Positions 11,436 to 23,399 of a stretch of 64,000 bases of DNA are shown piece by piece. Numbering within the stretch: position 1 is the stretch's first letter; the number at the start of each line of letters is the position of its first letter. The stretch lies in the NCBI GenBank assembly GCA_009760855.2, contig WPIO01000067.1, forward strand, positions 1 to 64,000, written 5' to 3'. The notes under the pieces are model-generated. The model had not been told where the DNA came from and made no database searches. It was given only the letters and a program-made list of their open reading frames with translations. A program made the translations under genes and the position numbers. The stretch is from Cristatella mucedo. Its lineage: Eukaryota > Bryozoa > Phylactolaemata > Cristatellidae.

Positions 11436-11474
11436 CTAGTCACAACCGCTAAATTACTAATTTTTCTTCACTAG

Positions 11475-11698
11475 GGAACACGAGCATTCTGCTATGATCT
11501 ACTGCAACGCTCTCTCCTCAGTCGGAATGACTGGCCTCGTGCTAAGAGGAATGCTTGCCAAGAACAGAGGGGTCATCATCAACATCAGTTCTATCGCTGG
11601 TGAAGGGCACGACGTCCTACCGGAAGGAGCCTATGCGGCCACCAAGAGCTTCCTTTCGGCCCTGTCCAGATCTTTGCATGTGGAATACGTCTCACAAG
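11475..11698 (+). CDS. HSD17B12: HSD17B12-like reductase, exon 3 (active site)
   Basis: Carries the catalytic centre. Asn is at about residue 163 (IYCNALSSV), serines at 190/191 in NISSIAG, and Tyr205 and Lys209 in YAATK, the YxxxK pair of short-chain dehydrogenases. The preserved Tyr excludes the inactive HSDL1 type. The order LVLRGML, GVIINISS, GAYAATKSF, SLHVEY matches human HSD17B12 block by block. Acceptor TTCTTCACTAG is at 11474. The exon ends in phase 1 before GTGCGG. The open frame is uninterrupted, which argues that the gene is functional or only recently inactivated. Confidence 0.93.
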
Positions 11699-12030
11699 GT
11701 GCGGTGCATTGTTGATTCCTAACCTAAGTCAGTCGTTTCACAGCCCTTGGTTGTAGGAACTTGAATGACGAAAAACTGGTGGCTTGTACTTACCCTTCAC
11801 CTTATAAATATTTATCTTTCTACGCCTACTACGACGGTAATCCTTCGATAGCTTATGCAGATTTCAGGTTCGCCCGCGAAGAAGACTCTAAATTATTTCT
11901 CCGTTTTAAGGTTAATAAATCGAAGTAGAAGCTAAAAGCCCTTATACCCAAACGTGCATTCAAAAACTTTAAGCAGTAAAACTTTACGGCATTTGGAGTG
12001 ATTACGTGCAATTGATTCTCCAAGTAATTG

Positions 12031-12150
12031 CATGATCCCGACCAAGGCCTGGCTGAGGTCGTGGGCTCGAGCCCCGAGGCACATGTGAAGCACCTGAATA
12101 TAGATTAATTTCTCTTAAGGATCTATACAAATTAATTATATATATAGTCA
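12031..12150 (+). mobile_element. SINE family S2, 5'-truncated
   Basis: Contains GACCAAGGCCTGGCTGAGGT, GGGCTCGAGCCCC and the LINE-like end GCACCTGAATATAGATTAAT...CTATACAAATTAATTA. The A-box half is missing. Confidence 0.75.
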
Positions 12151-12337
12151 GTTATATAGAAATCCACTCAAACAAAAAAATCCCGTTATTTTTGTCCTTC
12201 GTGCGTCACACAATTGCACGCCTTCAAAAATAATAACGATAATAAAAGGTCATTTTACACTGCTACAAGAGAGCTAAATTGCTGCTCAGGTGCTGAAAAA
12301 ATCACTATAATCATTAATTAATCAAGGGTAAAAAATC

Positions 12338-12655
12338 ATATTAATGCATTTTTATAGCACCTTCAGACAGCTTGATCTTTTTCTAGGCGCTTTACTTTTG
12401 CTACAAAGTAAACATGACCTTACGGCTGGAAATAAAATGCAGGATAGCAACAAGCCTAATAAGTTGGTGGTAACATGTACCGTGTCAACATGCATGCTAT
12501 GGTTAGTGGTAACGCGTACGGCGTCGGCACAAATGAGCACACAAAGGACAAATCACAAGGACCAACCAAATGCTGCGAGAAACGGATGCGTATTTAGCTT
12601 CTTTTTAAATATTGTCAATACAGTGGCTCTCGTGACGTCACCGTGAGTGAGCTCC
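12338..12655 (-). mobile_element. LINE family A 3' end, inverted
   Basis: The minus strand shows the family tail (TTCTAGGCGCTTTAC on plus) and the 3' UTR words AACATGCATGCTATGGTTAG and GACAAATCACA. It is diverged from the other copies. Confidence 0.7.
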
Positions 12656-15600
12656 GAAATTCGGAAGCCTACGAATTAAAGGTACATTAAGACTTCATGG
12701 CATGCCAGGTATCATGTTTACATATGCATACAAAGTACATAGGCACTGCTATTCTTTGACCGAAAGACAAAAGTTTGTGAGAGGACAGATATAGCCAGTG
12801 GTTGGTAGGACTACAGGTATATACAAAATACCAAATCATGTGGAAATAATTATGCAAGATCTACCGAGATTCGAGAGAAAATCTCGCTTAGCCCAAGGGA
12901 AAGCTGATCATTGTGATGTGTATCTTTTCCTGTGACTTAAGCGGTGCCAAGTCAATGCAAGTGGTAAGCTAATCCGAAAGTGAGTTTCGGACTTTTGATT
13001 AGTGCGAACTGAAAGCTGCCTGGGGCAACAAAATACTTAAGCCTAATACCGTCTGACGACTATAATTTTATGGATGGGCGATGTTAAAGCACACTGTTAG
13101 AGCAAAGTGGTCAGATAAGTAACTTGGTGCAAGCGATTGAAGATACAGGTAAGCCAGAGAGAGGATGCTGAATAGAAAGAACGCTATTTTTCAAAACTGC
13201 TAGGATTTAGACGATGGTGATTACGACTTTTGCTGGTGTAAGTACTCTGTGCCGTATATTTGAAACCGTTGAAATTTAAAGACTATTTTGACTCTGCTTG
13301 CAATATAAAAAATCTTTACTGGTACGAGATAAACTTCACATTATTAGGGTCCATTTCTCTAGGTTGTTGTCTGCGATTAAGTTCACGAATTTAGGATTTG
13401 ACTTCTTGAGAATGTTTGTTGAAATAGAGTGATTTTAATGACGTTCGTGGTCAGCATAGTAAATTCGCTTGGCTAGAATTAGTAGTGTTTAGAGAAATAA
13501 ATTATTCTACGAGAAAGGAATGTTTAAGAACAGCTAATGATGCTGACAGATATCGTTTCCTTTCAATCTCAAAAAGGATTACTAGTTTCTCAGACTCAAG
13601 ATTTTTTAGGTAAGCTCTAAGCATTAGATCTGATCTAGACAAAACTGACTGATCGATGCTACAATCTAGAGTTCGGCACCATATTCCTCTGTATCCCGGT
13701 GTCCCCGTGTCGCCTTGCTCCACAAGCCTTGCTTAAAACATCCTATGGAATATCCATAAATATGTTTATAAAAAATTATTTTACTAATGTTTATATACAT
13801 GTTTGCGTGTATGTACCTGACCTTTGGCCCAACTATTCCCAGCCTTTTGGGGAGTTTAAATATTAGTTCCCGAAATATTTCCATTGAGCACTCCTTTTAT
13901 GATACGAAGTTCTCATAAACGCACAGGAGTTTTGGACGATACAAGGAAAAGAAAGAGACAGCATAATGTCATCGATCTTATCCTGAGTCTGGTTCCACAG
14001 TTCTTGAAACTGCATTGTCTATTTTTTGACCTGGTGAAATATCCTAAATTTCAGTTTAATGGCCAAAATTTGCTCTGCTTCAGCAGTAAAAGAAGCTCTC
14101 ATTCGGCTTGTTATAGAGTAAACTATAGCTTGTAGTAACTTGATCTACCACGCTCTCGGCTTAAGAGACGCTTCCATGCATCCATTAATTCCCGGTCGTT
14201 TCAAGCAGTTTTTACCTACCAGGTTTGTATAGACTGTGGCTTCAATCACCTGGAAGACTGCAATTTCCTTGTAAGCTTCATTTTTCAGGCATACAGCCAA
14301 TTAAATTGAGTCACTCTGCCCGCTATTCAATACTATCTAAGTGTTGATCCAATTGCGAAGCTAGTCTTTAGCATAGGCAGTTTAACACTGGAAGGAAACT
14401 AGTCTTTTTTTCCATATTCAATGTGCTGAATTTTTAATGAAGGCTGTGGTCCTGCTTTTAATTCGGTGGACATCCTGAAATATTAGAGCTGCACGCAAAG
14501 CAAATTAAAAGTGAGTAAAGGCAAGATCTTATCGTGATCTTATCAACTGATCAAGTAGCGTCTAGGTTTACTTTCTCTACCGATTTATGTACCCAGTTTG
14601 AATAAACTTATTCTTTGCACTCCATTTAGCGCTGGATTCGAACACTTGCTCCAGTCTGTTTCCTATAACATGATGGTTTTTGGCAATAGTAAGACGAGGC
14701 TCCTTAGCTCAGCGAAGATGGGTGAAGCAGCTCGCAAGCTGGCGAGAATTGTGGGCTAAATGCGACTGTCACTGCGACGAGCAAGTGTCAACGGTACTCG
14801 ATTAGAGAATGCTCGCATATTATTTGGCAAGAGCCTCCTCAGATCGGCAACGCAATCAAGTTACCTTGGGGTAGCCATTGCTGGTGATGCAGCTACCTGT
14901 GCTACGCACAGCACGCGGAAGGGGCATGACGACACGGGTCTTTTCGACGAGTCCTAGTTAATATCGAATGTCCTTTTTCGGTACGTCGCGCTGCTGGTAG
15001 ATCAGGTTGGCTTTTGGGGCAAGCTTTTCAAGAGCACGGTCAATGCACTTGGAAGCATAGAGGAACGCTGAATATATTACAATAGCAATGAGCTTGCTAA
15101 CTCCCGCAACGCTCGTGTAGTGGTTCTCGTGGTCTTTCGTGGCTGACGGCCCGGTCGAGGAACGACGGTTATCCATCTTTCTGGATGTGAATACCTCACG
15201 ACCGGGACACTTATCCTTATTCCCAGCTCCCAAGTCTCGGCCGATGAATTCCTCGTACTTATTGCCCGTTTAAATGGCGTCATCGCCAATCAGGTCTCAA
15301 GTCAAGGTTAGGCTTAATAATAATAAAGACATTACATTTTTTATGTATAGTATTAAGACTAATAGCGAGATCCTCTAACTTTCCAGAGCACGATCAATGC
15401 ACTTGAATGCACCCGAGTTAGCCGTGAAATAAGGTCGCGACAATATAACCGTGGTATGATCCTCGTGCGATCTCTCGTCCAACACATGTATCTAATGACT
15501 GGGCTATATAATAGCCAACTTATGAATGGCTTGCACAAAGCAGGCATTAGCTCAAGTGCACTGGCAGCAATTAGACCTTGCCGCCGTGGCTCGCTAGTAC

Positions 15601-17149
15601 GTTTGTTCCACTGATTTGCTTGCCCAGTGGTGATTTGTTATCTCTGCACACGAGTTCCTGGAGCACATTTCCAGATGCCTTCAGAGATTTTACTTTTAAG
15701 TACCTTATCCTCACATTTTCTAGTAATTCATACAATGTGGTCTCCAAATGGTTACTATTTATTGTGTAAAATTTCTCTGGTGTCTGAATTTTCTTGGGAA
15801 TTTCTAAATTCAAATCCAGGTTAGTGAAATTCAAAATTTCCCAGAAAATCCTATTTCCTAATCTGTTTTTGTAAACAGCTGTTCTCGTAAACATCAAGCC
15901 CAAAACTGGAGTTTGGAGACTGGGTCTTATGAATGAGTCAGATAAATTTCTTTGGTATGGCTGTCTTGCAAAGAGCATAGACATACTTAGGTTTCGAAGT
16001 GGTTCACGTGTCATTTCAATTTAATCGATACCATTTTTTTATTTCCGCAATACTGTTTATCAATTCAAAAATATTACCAGACTTAAAATAATTCTAAAAT
16101 TAAGCTATTAATAAATTGAATAAATGATTTGCCATCATGTCTTCTCATATTGGTTAGTATGACCTCTGGCAAGTAGCACGCGATGGATCGTAAATCGGTA
16201 TGTACGAAAAGCACAGTGGAACTAAAAAGAAAAGATTTTATCACTGGGGTGAGGGTAAGCTGACCGGATCACATTTTTCTTTAGCGGGGACAACTTGAAA
16301 ATACAAGATCAGCGAAAGTAAAGACCTAAGCCTACATTTATTTTTAGACTTTCGCTGTAATATCGTGTGGCGAAACCTATATTGCGTTTAGTATGAATTC
16401 GCTATGTGAATGCACACACTGAATTTCATTGCTGCAAGCAAGAGTGATGCTGGTGATTTTTCACTGCTGCATGCTTTCTGAATATTTGCCCATCTTTGTT
16501 CGAACTACTGTTGAGGCAATAATTGGAAAGTCCCACAAGCGGTGCTAGTATTTGTGTTAAATTAAAACCACTTCTGGAGCTGTTTGCTGCCACCGTAAGG
16601 GACTATTTTTGAGTACTTGCCTGAATGTAACCGCCCGTGCCTTTTGATGTAAATCGATGATAAAAACATCGTACGCTTGTTTACTCCATTTAGTTAAAAT
16701 TATGGTTGGTATCAAGACTAATAGCAATATTCTATACATTTATTCTTAAATTTTCTCGTTAATGAACCACTAAGCAGGCAGGAGGATCACCTATTTACCT
16801 TAATCGGCGTTTCTACGCTGTCGTTGCTAAAAATTGTTGGTGTTGCTATGTGACTAATTAAAATGGTGCAAGCTTACATTCGCCGATTAATTGGACTTTA
16901 CCCTTTGTTCTAACTTAATTTGCCTAAAAGCTCTCGCATAATCCCTGAATATATGAAACAATAAACCTGTCTCGTCCATATCATGAATATTATTCTCACG
17001 ATATCACATAATAACCACACCTAAAGCTCATGTGATCTCGGCTGACTTGACCTCGGCTGACCTCGCCATCACCGGAGTGTCCGTTGTCGTGCAAAGCGCT
17101 GGAGACTGTGCCTTTAGTTTCCATGTTCATGTAGCCTGGAACTTGCTAC

Positions 17150-17403
17150 TGACGCTTTTCACAATGCCCCTTGCCATTACTGCTTTAAAAAAGACCTTAA
17201 AACACACCTGTCTATGATATCATTGTGTTGGTCTTTGGAATTCATCCTTTGTGTGAATATGCCTGCTTACAAATATGCCAGCTACTCGCAGATACCACCA
17301 CCAATCATTTGGTAATGCTTTCTATACAGCTTTTGTGTGGTGCTTAGAGAGAGATTCCACTCTCTGAGAGTGCTATATAAATCTGTTATTAGGATTATTA
17401 TCC
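17150..17403 (+). mobile_element. LINE family B 3' end
   Basis: Family B differs from A in its 3' UTR (CTGCTTAC..., TACCACCAATCATTTGGTAA, TTTCTATACAGC) but shares the closing hairpin (GTGCTTAGAGAGAGATTCC, CTCTGAGAGTGCTATA). It ends in a short ATT run. Confidence 0.75.
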
Positions 17404-17974
17404 TCACATATTTCACTGCTAGCTGCCTGCACTTCTCCTTAACCGGAACAAGAACTTCGCTAATCGGTGGAGGATAGCTCTATTCCATCAATTTCCTCTT
17501 TTTCTGCTGGAACTTCTGGCTGGTGCGAAATGCAAGCTGGGCTTAATCCGGACCATCCGGATCGCGAGAGCTGAAGCGGCGGCAGCGCCAGCAGCGGCTC
17601 TTTAGGCTTTCAGTCACGCTTCAATAGCATGAGGAGCCGGAGGAGGGTGGCTTTTCAAGGCAGATTGTTGGTCACTTTTAAAAGATTTGGCTGACTTCAC
17701 CCTGATCTCATTGTCCATGCACCCGTAAGGAAATATTAAATTCCCTCGCTTAATGCATAATGTGGGGATTTGGGTCTCGTGTTCACATTTTATCTTCCGC
17801 TGCTCATTTTGGAGTTCCCTACACTCTATGCCGAAAAGCAATTGAAAACTATATGCATTCGTCTGTCTTTTATTGCGGCTAATCAGTTCCATACTCTACC
17901 ACGATAAGTGAGTTTCCATGAAGTAGAATTATTTATCTATTAATAGGATATTTTCATAAATTAATAGGATATTT

Positions 17975-18005
17975 TCGTACATATATATATATATATATAT
18001 ATATT
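17975..18005 (+). repeat. (AT)n microsatellite
   Basis: About 13 AT dinucleotides after a duplicated TTAATAGGATATTTTC word (17940 and 17960). Confidence 0.9.
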
Positions 18006-18900
18006 GCATACATGCCTTATCTATAAATAGTCCAAATAGTTTTAATTACTTTGTAAAGGTTTATTGACTCAACGGTGATATGTGTGAACTCAGAACAGAA
18101 GTAGATTGGAAAGAATCGGTTATCGAACAAATGCCTAGCATATCTTCAATGTATGTATGAATTTGCTTAGCCGCTTTCTAGATTGATATAGTGTCCCAAC
18201 TCTCGAGGATTTATAGTAAGACTATCATGAAAGAAGTATTTATTATATCTGCGACAAGTTGACCCCATGTCCTCCAAACTGTGAGCCCTGGAGCAATACC
18301 GGTTCATCCATTTTATCCGATCAGACTGACTGGATATCATCTAAAGATTATTCATGGAGTTTCGAAGATCCTGATGGTATATATCACTCGGCTTGATGGT
18401 CAGCTACCAAACTATTGTGTGTAACTTACCAAAAAGCCAGCCGCAAAGGCCACGATGACTGTATAAGCCTTACTTACCTGTGTACGCCTCTATTTTACAG
18501 CAACCTGACCTTCCTGGCCTACAGAGTTAGACAGACGCGTCTTAAATTACTCGTGAAGCAAAACTTGTTCTCTTTGAGTCATAAATATTGGGAGTTCCAT
18601 TCACTTGATTATTCTTTAAGGCCGATTATTTTAAATGCCCATTTTTGCATGCCTGCTTTATTGTTGAGATGATACCTGCAGATCTTTACGAAATAATGGG
18701 CTCCGTGGATTATTGTTATGGGATAAGTGCCATTAGATTTTGAGCCTCGATTGCTTATGGTTAAATCCTTGTAAACATCAAAAGGACATTCTGATAATCA
18801 TTTAAATGTGTGTGACACTCGGCAGACGCTTACCAGTTTAGCTAACACTTGCATTGCTATCGCATGTAGGTCTCAACACAAGCATTTCATTGTTTTATAG

Positions 18901-19148
18901 GAATAATAGTACAGAACATCACGCCTGGTGTCGTATCAACTAGCATGGGCCAAAAGGTAGAGGCGGAGCACGAATCAATATCGGCCTTCGCCTTTGTCAA
19001 ATCCGCACTCTACACATTGGGAGCGGCGAGAGATACTTGTGGCTGCTTACGTCATCAGACCTTGCTTGAGGCGTGAAATCTTCTGCCTCGACCTATGCTG
19101 CTATCAATGAGGACACAACTTTTGTCTACACTTAAAGCTCGCAAATAA
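18901..19148 (+). CDS. HSD17B12: HSD17B12-like reductase, exon 4 (TGA before the C-terminus)
   Basis: Acceptor TTTTATAG; phase 1 completes Gly227. The exon encodes IIVQNITPGVVSTSM, matching the post-catalytic loop of the family, then AFAFVKSALYTLG (human FVKSAIKTVG) and CGCLRH. Codon 285 (19074-19076) is TGA. Reading on in the same frame gives 23 more codons, NLLPRPMLLSMRTQLLSTLK and ARK, then TAA at 19146. That extension has clear counterparts in the duplicate exon at 31447 and fits the length of human HSD17B12, so the TGA truncates a formerly longer protein. If TGA stops translation, the short C-terminal membrane-proximal tail is lost while the catalytic core remains. Confidence 0.85.
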
Positions 19149-19149
19149 A
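19144..19149 (+). terminator. AATAAA polyadenylation signal overlapping the distal stop
   Basis: AATAAA overlaps the TAA that closes the long frame (CGC AAA TAA AA). It gives the gene a minimal 3' UTR if used. Placement directly at the end of the conserved frame supports 19146 as the ancestral stop. Confidence 0.5.
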
Positions 19150-19699
19150 ATTTACTCTAAGCGTATCACTTTGAGGCAACGATCGGTGGAAACTCATTCC
19201 GTCTACAGCGGTCCGCCCTCTTTGGCTAGCCAGATGACCGGCAGCATCAACTGATATAACTGAGTCACTTGTATTAATGCATGTTGAATAATGACTCCAT
19301 TTTATGCCTAGCTCTGCTTGCTGTACATCCGCATGTTGTAAGTGATGAACAAACTCCCAGGAACTGGCAGCAGACAGATAGAACACTCTCTCGAATCGTA
19401 TCTTATTAATGCTAAATGTGGACTACATTACGTTGTTTATGAAACTGGAACATGTTTTAAGAGCCACTAATTTTCTTGGACTATTTTCCAGCAGATTGCC
19501 TCAGAAACAATCGTTATAGAAACTTGATTAAATCTGTTATTTTACAATGTGACATGGGCTTAATGTGAATTCTCTGAGAATCTAACTCAACTGCATGTCC
19601 ATTTATAATCATCGGGTGTGTACAAACATATGGTGACATACGTTTTAGGAACGGCTGCAAATTGCAGTTTGGCTTCATCATATATTAAAACTCACACAT

Positions 19700-19760
19700 G
19701 CAGTCTATATATATATATATTTATTTATTTATTTAACTTATATATACATATATATGAAAA
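19700..19760 (+). repeat. (TA)n / (TTTA)n low-complexity run
   Basis: TA dinucleotides interrupted by TTTATTTATTTATTT and more TA. No gene is nearby. Confidence 0.85.
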
Positions 19761-19989
19761 TATATCAAGGTCTTTAAATATAATTATTAGATATGATTAG
19801 ATCAAAATTTCAGTTTGAGAATCAAAAATTAAGAAATTCTGTTGTCTATTCATTTCTTAAAAGGTGAGTTTTTAATTGTGCCCTAGCCGTGACCGCTGGC
19901 TGCTCAATCTTGGCCATTAGCCAAGCCAATCTGCTATTTTTATTACTTGCGATTTCAGTACGCAGTGCTAGTAAAAAAAAAACTGGGGG

Positions 19990-20145
19990 TCAGCATGTTT
20001 AACTGCCGCAGGTATGCAGCCGCAGAAGAGCCACAATCTTAGATTGGCAATCCACTCGGAGTGGGCAGTAGAAGATGACCTACCTTGCGGCTCGAATCCA
20101 CGACCTGGGTCGTGAAATGCGATCGCCTCACCCCTGGCCTATGTT
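19990..20145 (-). mobile_element. SINE family S1, degenerate
   Basis: Reads on the minus strand with GGTCGTGGATTCGAGCCG (degenerate B box) after GCGATCGCATTTCACGACCC. The body retains GCAGAAGAGCC on plus. It is old and diverged from the S1 copies at 24.5 and 63.5 kb. Confidence 0.5.
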
Positions 20146-20159
20146 ACATGTTAGGTGGA

Positions 20160-22795
20160 ATGAGAGTTGCAGTTTATTGCAGCCAATCACGTCAATTTTC
20201 CACGGATTTTTTTATCGGCCCCGACCATTGCTGTGGATTGCCGTGCATTGCTGACAGTTAACGAACATAGCATCTTGAAAATGCCTCGGTTTTACTGTGG
20301 ACGCAGCGGAATGTTACATGTAATGACAATTGAGGCTTCCTGGCTTCCAATTTCTCTTCAATTTGCCGGGAATTGGGGTATTGGCGAGGGACATCGCTGT
20401 CGATTGCAATTCATTGCTCGCGATTGGACGTTTGCGATTGGTTGAAAGAATTTGATCGCACTTTCAACACAGTGGGCTGTGACAGGTAAGACATACTTGA
20501 TCTTCGCCCAGTCACTTTTCAGTGATTTGTGATGGATCATAGTGGATTGCTGTATTTTCCCGGGTCATTGCCGTCGATTTCCACGAATTGCCCAAGATTG
20601 AACGGTCAGAGTGGGTTAAAAGTATGTGCGTGCGTAATAAGATGCTACTTGGAATGAAAATTGGAGCTTGGTGCAGCCGATTTCTCGTCTATTTTCAGCG
20701 GGTTGCGGTATTGGTCTCTGCCATTGCTTTCGATTGCCGTGCAATGCAAACCCTGTGCATGTCACTCCTAACTATGTTATTCATGTTGTTTATCAAGCAT
20801 ATGACTCACCGTTCAGTCGCGTTTCCCTTTGCAGCAAATTTAAAGCGCCTACAAAGAGATTGAGTTCTCTGAGGGCGCTTTATCAAGTGCATTGTTATTA
20901 CTATTATTATTACTTCGTGCAGCCAATGTGTGGTCGACTTGCCGTGGATTGTTGTGGATTGCTGCTACGAGCCAAGCTGTTTCGGTAAATTCCAATGCAT
21001 TGCCCGAGATAGTGCCAGCGCAATTGTTTAAAATGATGTGGCTTACTTTAATCAGTGTGCTATGCAGCATGCATTCAAGATTGAACCGTTGCGGAACCGA
21101 TTTCAGGGCATTTTGCATCAGAATACTGAAGATTGCAGTATCGGCCCAGGCCGTTGCAGTCAATTGCAATGCATTGCTGCCGAATGGTGGAGGAAAATGT
21201 AGAGAAATTCTGCGATTGTAAAATAACCGAAGGTTAGAGCAACGTGCAATCACTCTTAGAGCTCAAAACGTACGCATTCTGATCGTTTTGAGACTGGTTT
21301 CTGTGGATTGACGTATTTGCCCCGGCAATTGCACTTGATTGCAATGCATTGCTGCATAATGGTTGAGGCAATTACGGTGGAGGTATGCGAATACACAATG
21401 TGATTGATTTATTGCGGTGCTATAAACATATAGGCCGGTGGAGTTTGTGATCATATTATTCACTGTGGTCAGCTTATGACAACCCATGCTTGTGGCCCAG
21501 CGGATTTATGGAGCTGCCGCTGGATTCTGTACCATGCCGGTTTATGGGGAAGGGTATATATGGGCGAGTGGCAGCCTACAGAATGAGGCAGTCCGGACGC
21601 CTGCGTTCGGGAGCGCTGTTGGCACCAACGAGAATATGTCTTGGTGAATCCGCTTTGGCATTTTGTGTTTCATCGCGTACATTCTGACGAGCTGGTCTTT
21701 AAACCACGCACAATAACCCAAGAGTAGAGCAGTGCGAAATCATAGTTTGAGCTTATTGTGCACACGTTTTGGTCGCTATGCCGTGAGGTATGGGACCCGG
21801 CCGTTGCAGCCAATTGTAGTGCAGTGCATGAGAACGGTTATGCACAATGGAGTAAAATTGTGTGGGTGCACTTTAAACTGAATATGTCCTATAGGCAGTG
21901 TTAATTAGAGCTTAGCGATGGCGACTTGAGGATGATTTGCAGTGGAATAGAGTGGATTGCGGTAGTTTTCCGGGTCACTTCAGGCGATTGCCGCATTGCC
22001 ACAATGCGAAGAGGCACACTTTTTGTCTTACGTAGGTGTGCAGACAACACGGTGCACTTTAATATGCAATAAAAACGGGAGCTCGGTGCAATCGATTTCT
22101 ACTTTTTTGCGGTGAATTTGGTGGGTTGAAGTTGATTGCAGTATTGGCCCAGACCACTGCAGTCGATCGCAGGGCATTGCATGAGAACGGCATTGCCAAT
22201 GCAAGTGAATGTTTTCTACGAGCAATTTCCGAAGAGTGCTATAACGTGCAATCAAAAAAAGCTTTTCGAACAGTATTTGTTCTTAAAGAGGTGGAGTGCA
22301 GTAGATTGTGGTGGATAATCTTGCGGTGCATTTTGGTGCATTCCTGTGCATTGCGGTAGATTTTGGTGGATTGTTGTGGATTTCGGTGGATTTCAGTATT
22401 GGCCTGGTCCACGGCAACGTTATTTCAGTGGACTTCCCGAAAACGAGTGAGTGGAATCGCGTGACATTCTCTGGATACTTTGTAGGTGTAGCTTAGTTTC
22501 ATATTCCAAACTTTTGGAGCAATGTGCAGCGACTTGTGGTGGATTTGACGGGAACTAGAATATATTTCGGTGGGTTGTGGTACCGGCATCCGGCGTTCGA
22601 AGCTCATTTGCAAAAGTGAGCGTGGGGGGCAGCGACATGAAATTGGGGGATAGATAAGATCGAACGTGTACTTCAATATCAACCCAAAATTTGAGCGCGA
22701 AAATGCTAAAGTCTGGTCGATGGATGCTAGCCTAATTAGAGTGAACTGCAGTGGATTGTGCTGGATTTCGGTGGATTTCGGTAATTCGTACAACC
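20160..22795 (+). repeat. Diverged satellite array, monomer about 170 bp
   Basis: The core TATTGGCCCAGACCACTGCA followed by GTCGATTGCAATGCATTGC recurs in altered form near 20210, 20380, 20560, 20712, 21135, 21308, 21795, 21960 and 22140. Several adjacent copies lie 156-183 bases apart. Flanks also match: AATTGGAGCTTGGTGCAGCC, then GATTTCTCGTCTATTTTC near 20655, is echoed near 20335 and 22075. Words such as GTGGATTGC and GGTGGATTT fill the rest. A LINE A end (20742-20910) interrupts it, and 21480-21790 is poorly conserved. Open frames inside are artefacts. Confidence 0.75.
20742..20910 (+). mobile_element. LINE family A tail inserted in the satellite
   Basis: Begins in the 3' UTR (AACCCTGTGCATGTCACTCC) and runs through the tail hairpin AAAGCGCCTACAAAGAGATT and CTGAGGGCGCTTTATC to (TTA)n. 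Satellite sequence resumes at about 20915 (CGTGCAGCCAATG). Confidence 0.85.
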
Positions 22796-23144
22796 CCACA
22801 TCTGCACACGATCATTGTCAAGAGGCGTATCGACTTCCAGTATAACTGATTGATCCGACTGCAGATACTTCCTGACTCCATTCCTGATGTCTCATCGCAC
22901 CAGTCACTTACTCTTCTTTCTCAAATCCTTTAGCTGAGCCCTTAACTAACTTTAAACTCTTCGAAGATCTGGCCTTCATTTTTATCCTCCAGAATTCGAG
23001 AACTTGCTCCGGAAGGAAATCACAAAACTCTCAGAGGACATTTCCAGATAAGCAACAAATCCAGGCATTCCTCACAGCTTTGGCTTAGTCGAAGTTAATC
23101 TTCAGCTCTATCCTAACGTGCGTTGACATTGGGCATGATATATC

Positions 23145-23315
23145 AGTGAACCGTTATGGCACACTACATAAGGTGGTCGTTTTTCACGACCTCGGGGCCG
23201 GGGTCATGAGTTCGAATCCTGCGGTGGGTGATCCTTTATTGCAGCTGCCTGCAAGCGGTATCGATGGCCGTAAAGGCTCTTTCGTAGCAATAAAAAAGAG
23301 GCTATTTACTGTTAA
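23145..23315 (+). mobile_element. SINE family S1, plus strand
   Basis: tRNA-derived head: ATGGCACACTACATAAGG (A box) and GAGTTCGAATCCTGC (B box), 60-odd bases apart. Then the family body GGTGATCCTTTATTGCAGC...GTAAAGGCTCTTTCGTAGC. It is the only plus-strand copy in the window. Confidence 0.8.
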
Positions 23316-23399
23316 GATTGCTGACTAATGGACACGGCCCTGTTCCATTAAACGTAGTTCCTAGAAAGAGAGTTTTGGCGCTATGCATGGGTTATATTG

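Larger units (their letters stand above)
6442..11474 (+). other. Intron 2 of the HSD17B12-like gene
   Basis: A 5-kb intron filled with LINE A ends in both orientations, a SINE S2, two tandem repeats and a (GA)n run. No exon-like sequence is seen. The stretch 9120-9690 has no recognisable feature. Confidence 0.7.
11699..18900 (+). other. Intron 3 of the HSD17B12-like gene
   Basis: A 7.2-kb intron. It holds an S2 SINE fragment, an inverted LINE A end (12338-12655), a LINE B end (17150-17403) and an (AT)13 run at 17978-18004. Between 12700 and 17100 I see no recognised gene or repeat. Open frames there (minus 14958-15233, minus 15571-16014) lack any known domain. Confidence 0.6.

Noticed and set aside
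14640-15235. Possible reverse-transcriptase-like phrase (VNGTRLENARIL, then SSYLGVAI) and adjacent minus ORF
   Set aside because: Only a loose resemblance to the YLGV region of non-LTR polymerases; no neighbouring RT blocks could be found.
15571-16014. 147-codon minus-strand ORF
   Set aside because: No recognisable domain, AT-rich intronic setting, and length within what chance gives in 64 kb.
1817-19148. Selenocysteine or genome-wide UGA reassignment
   Set aside because: The TGA positions do not align with Cys or Trp in homologues, no SECIS-like structure was identified, and WDTC1 shows ordinary codon use. I keep only the nonsense/alternative-splicing options as realistic.
23145-23230. Functional tRNA gene
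   Set aside because: A and B boxes are present, but the cloverleaf stems are not convincing and the sequence belongs to the multi-copy S1 SINE family.
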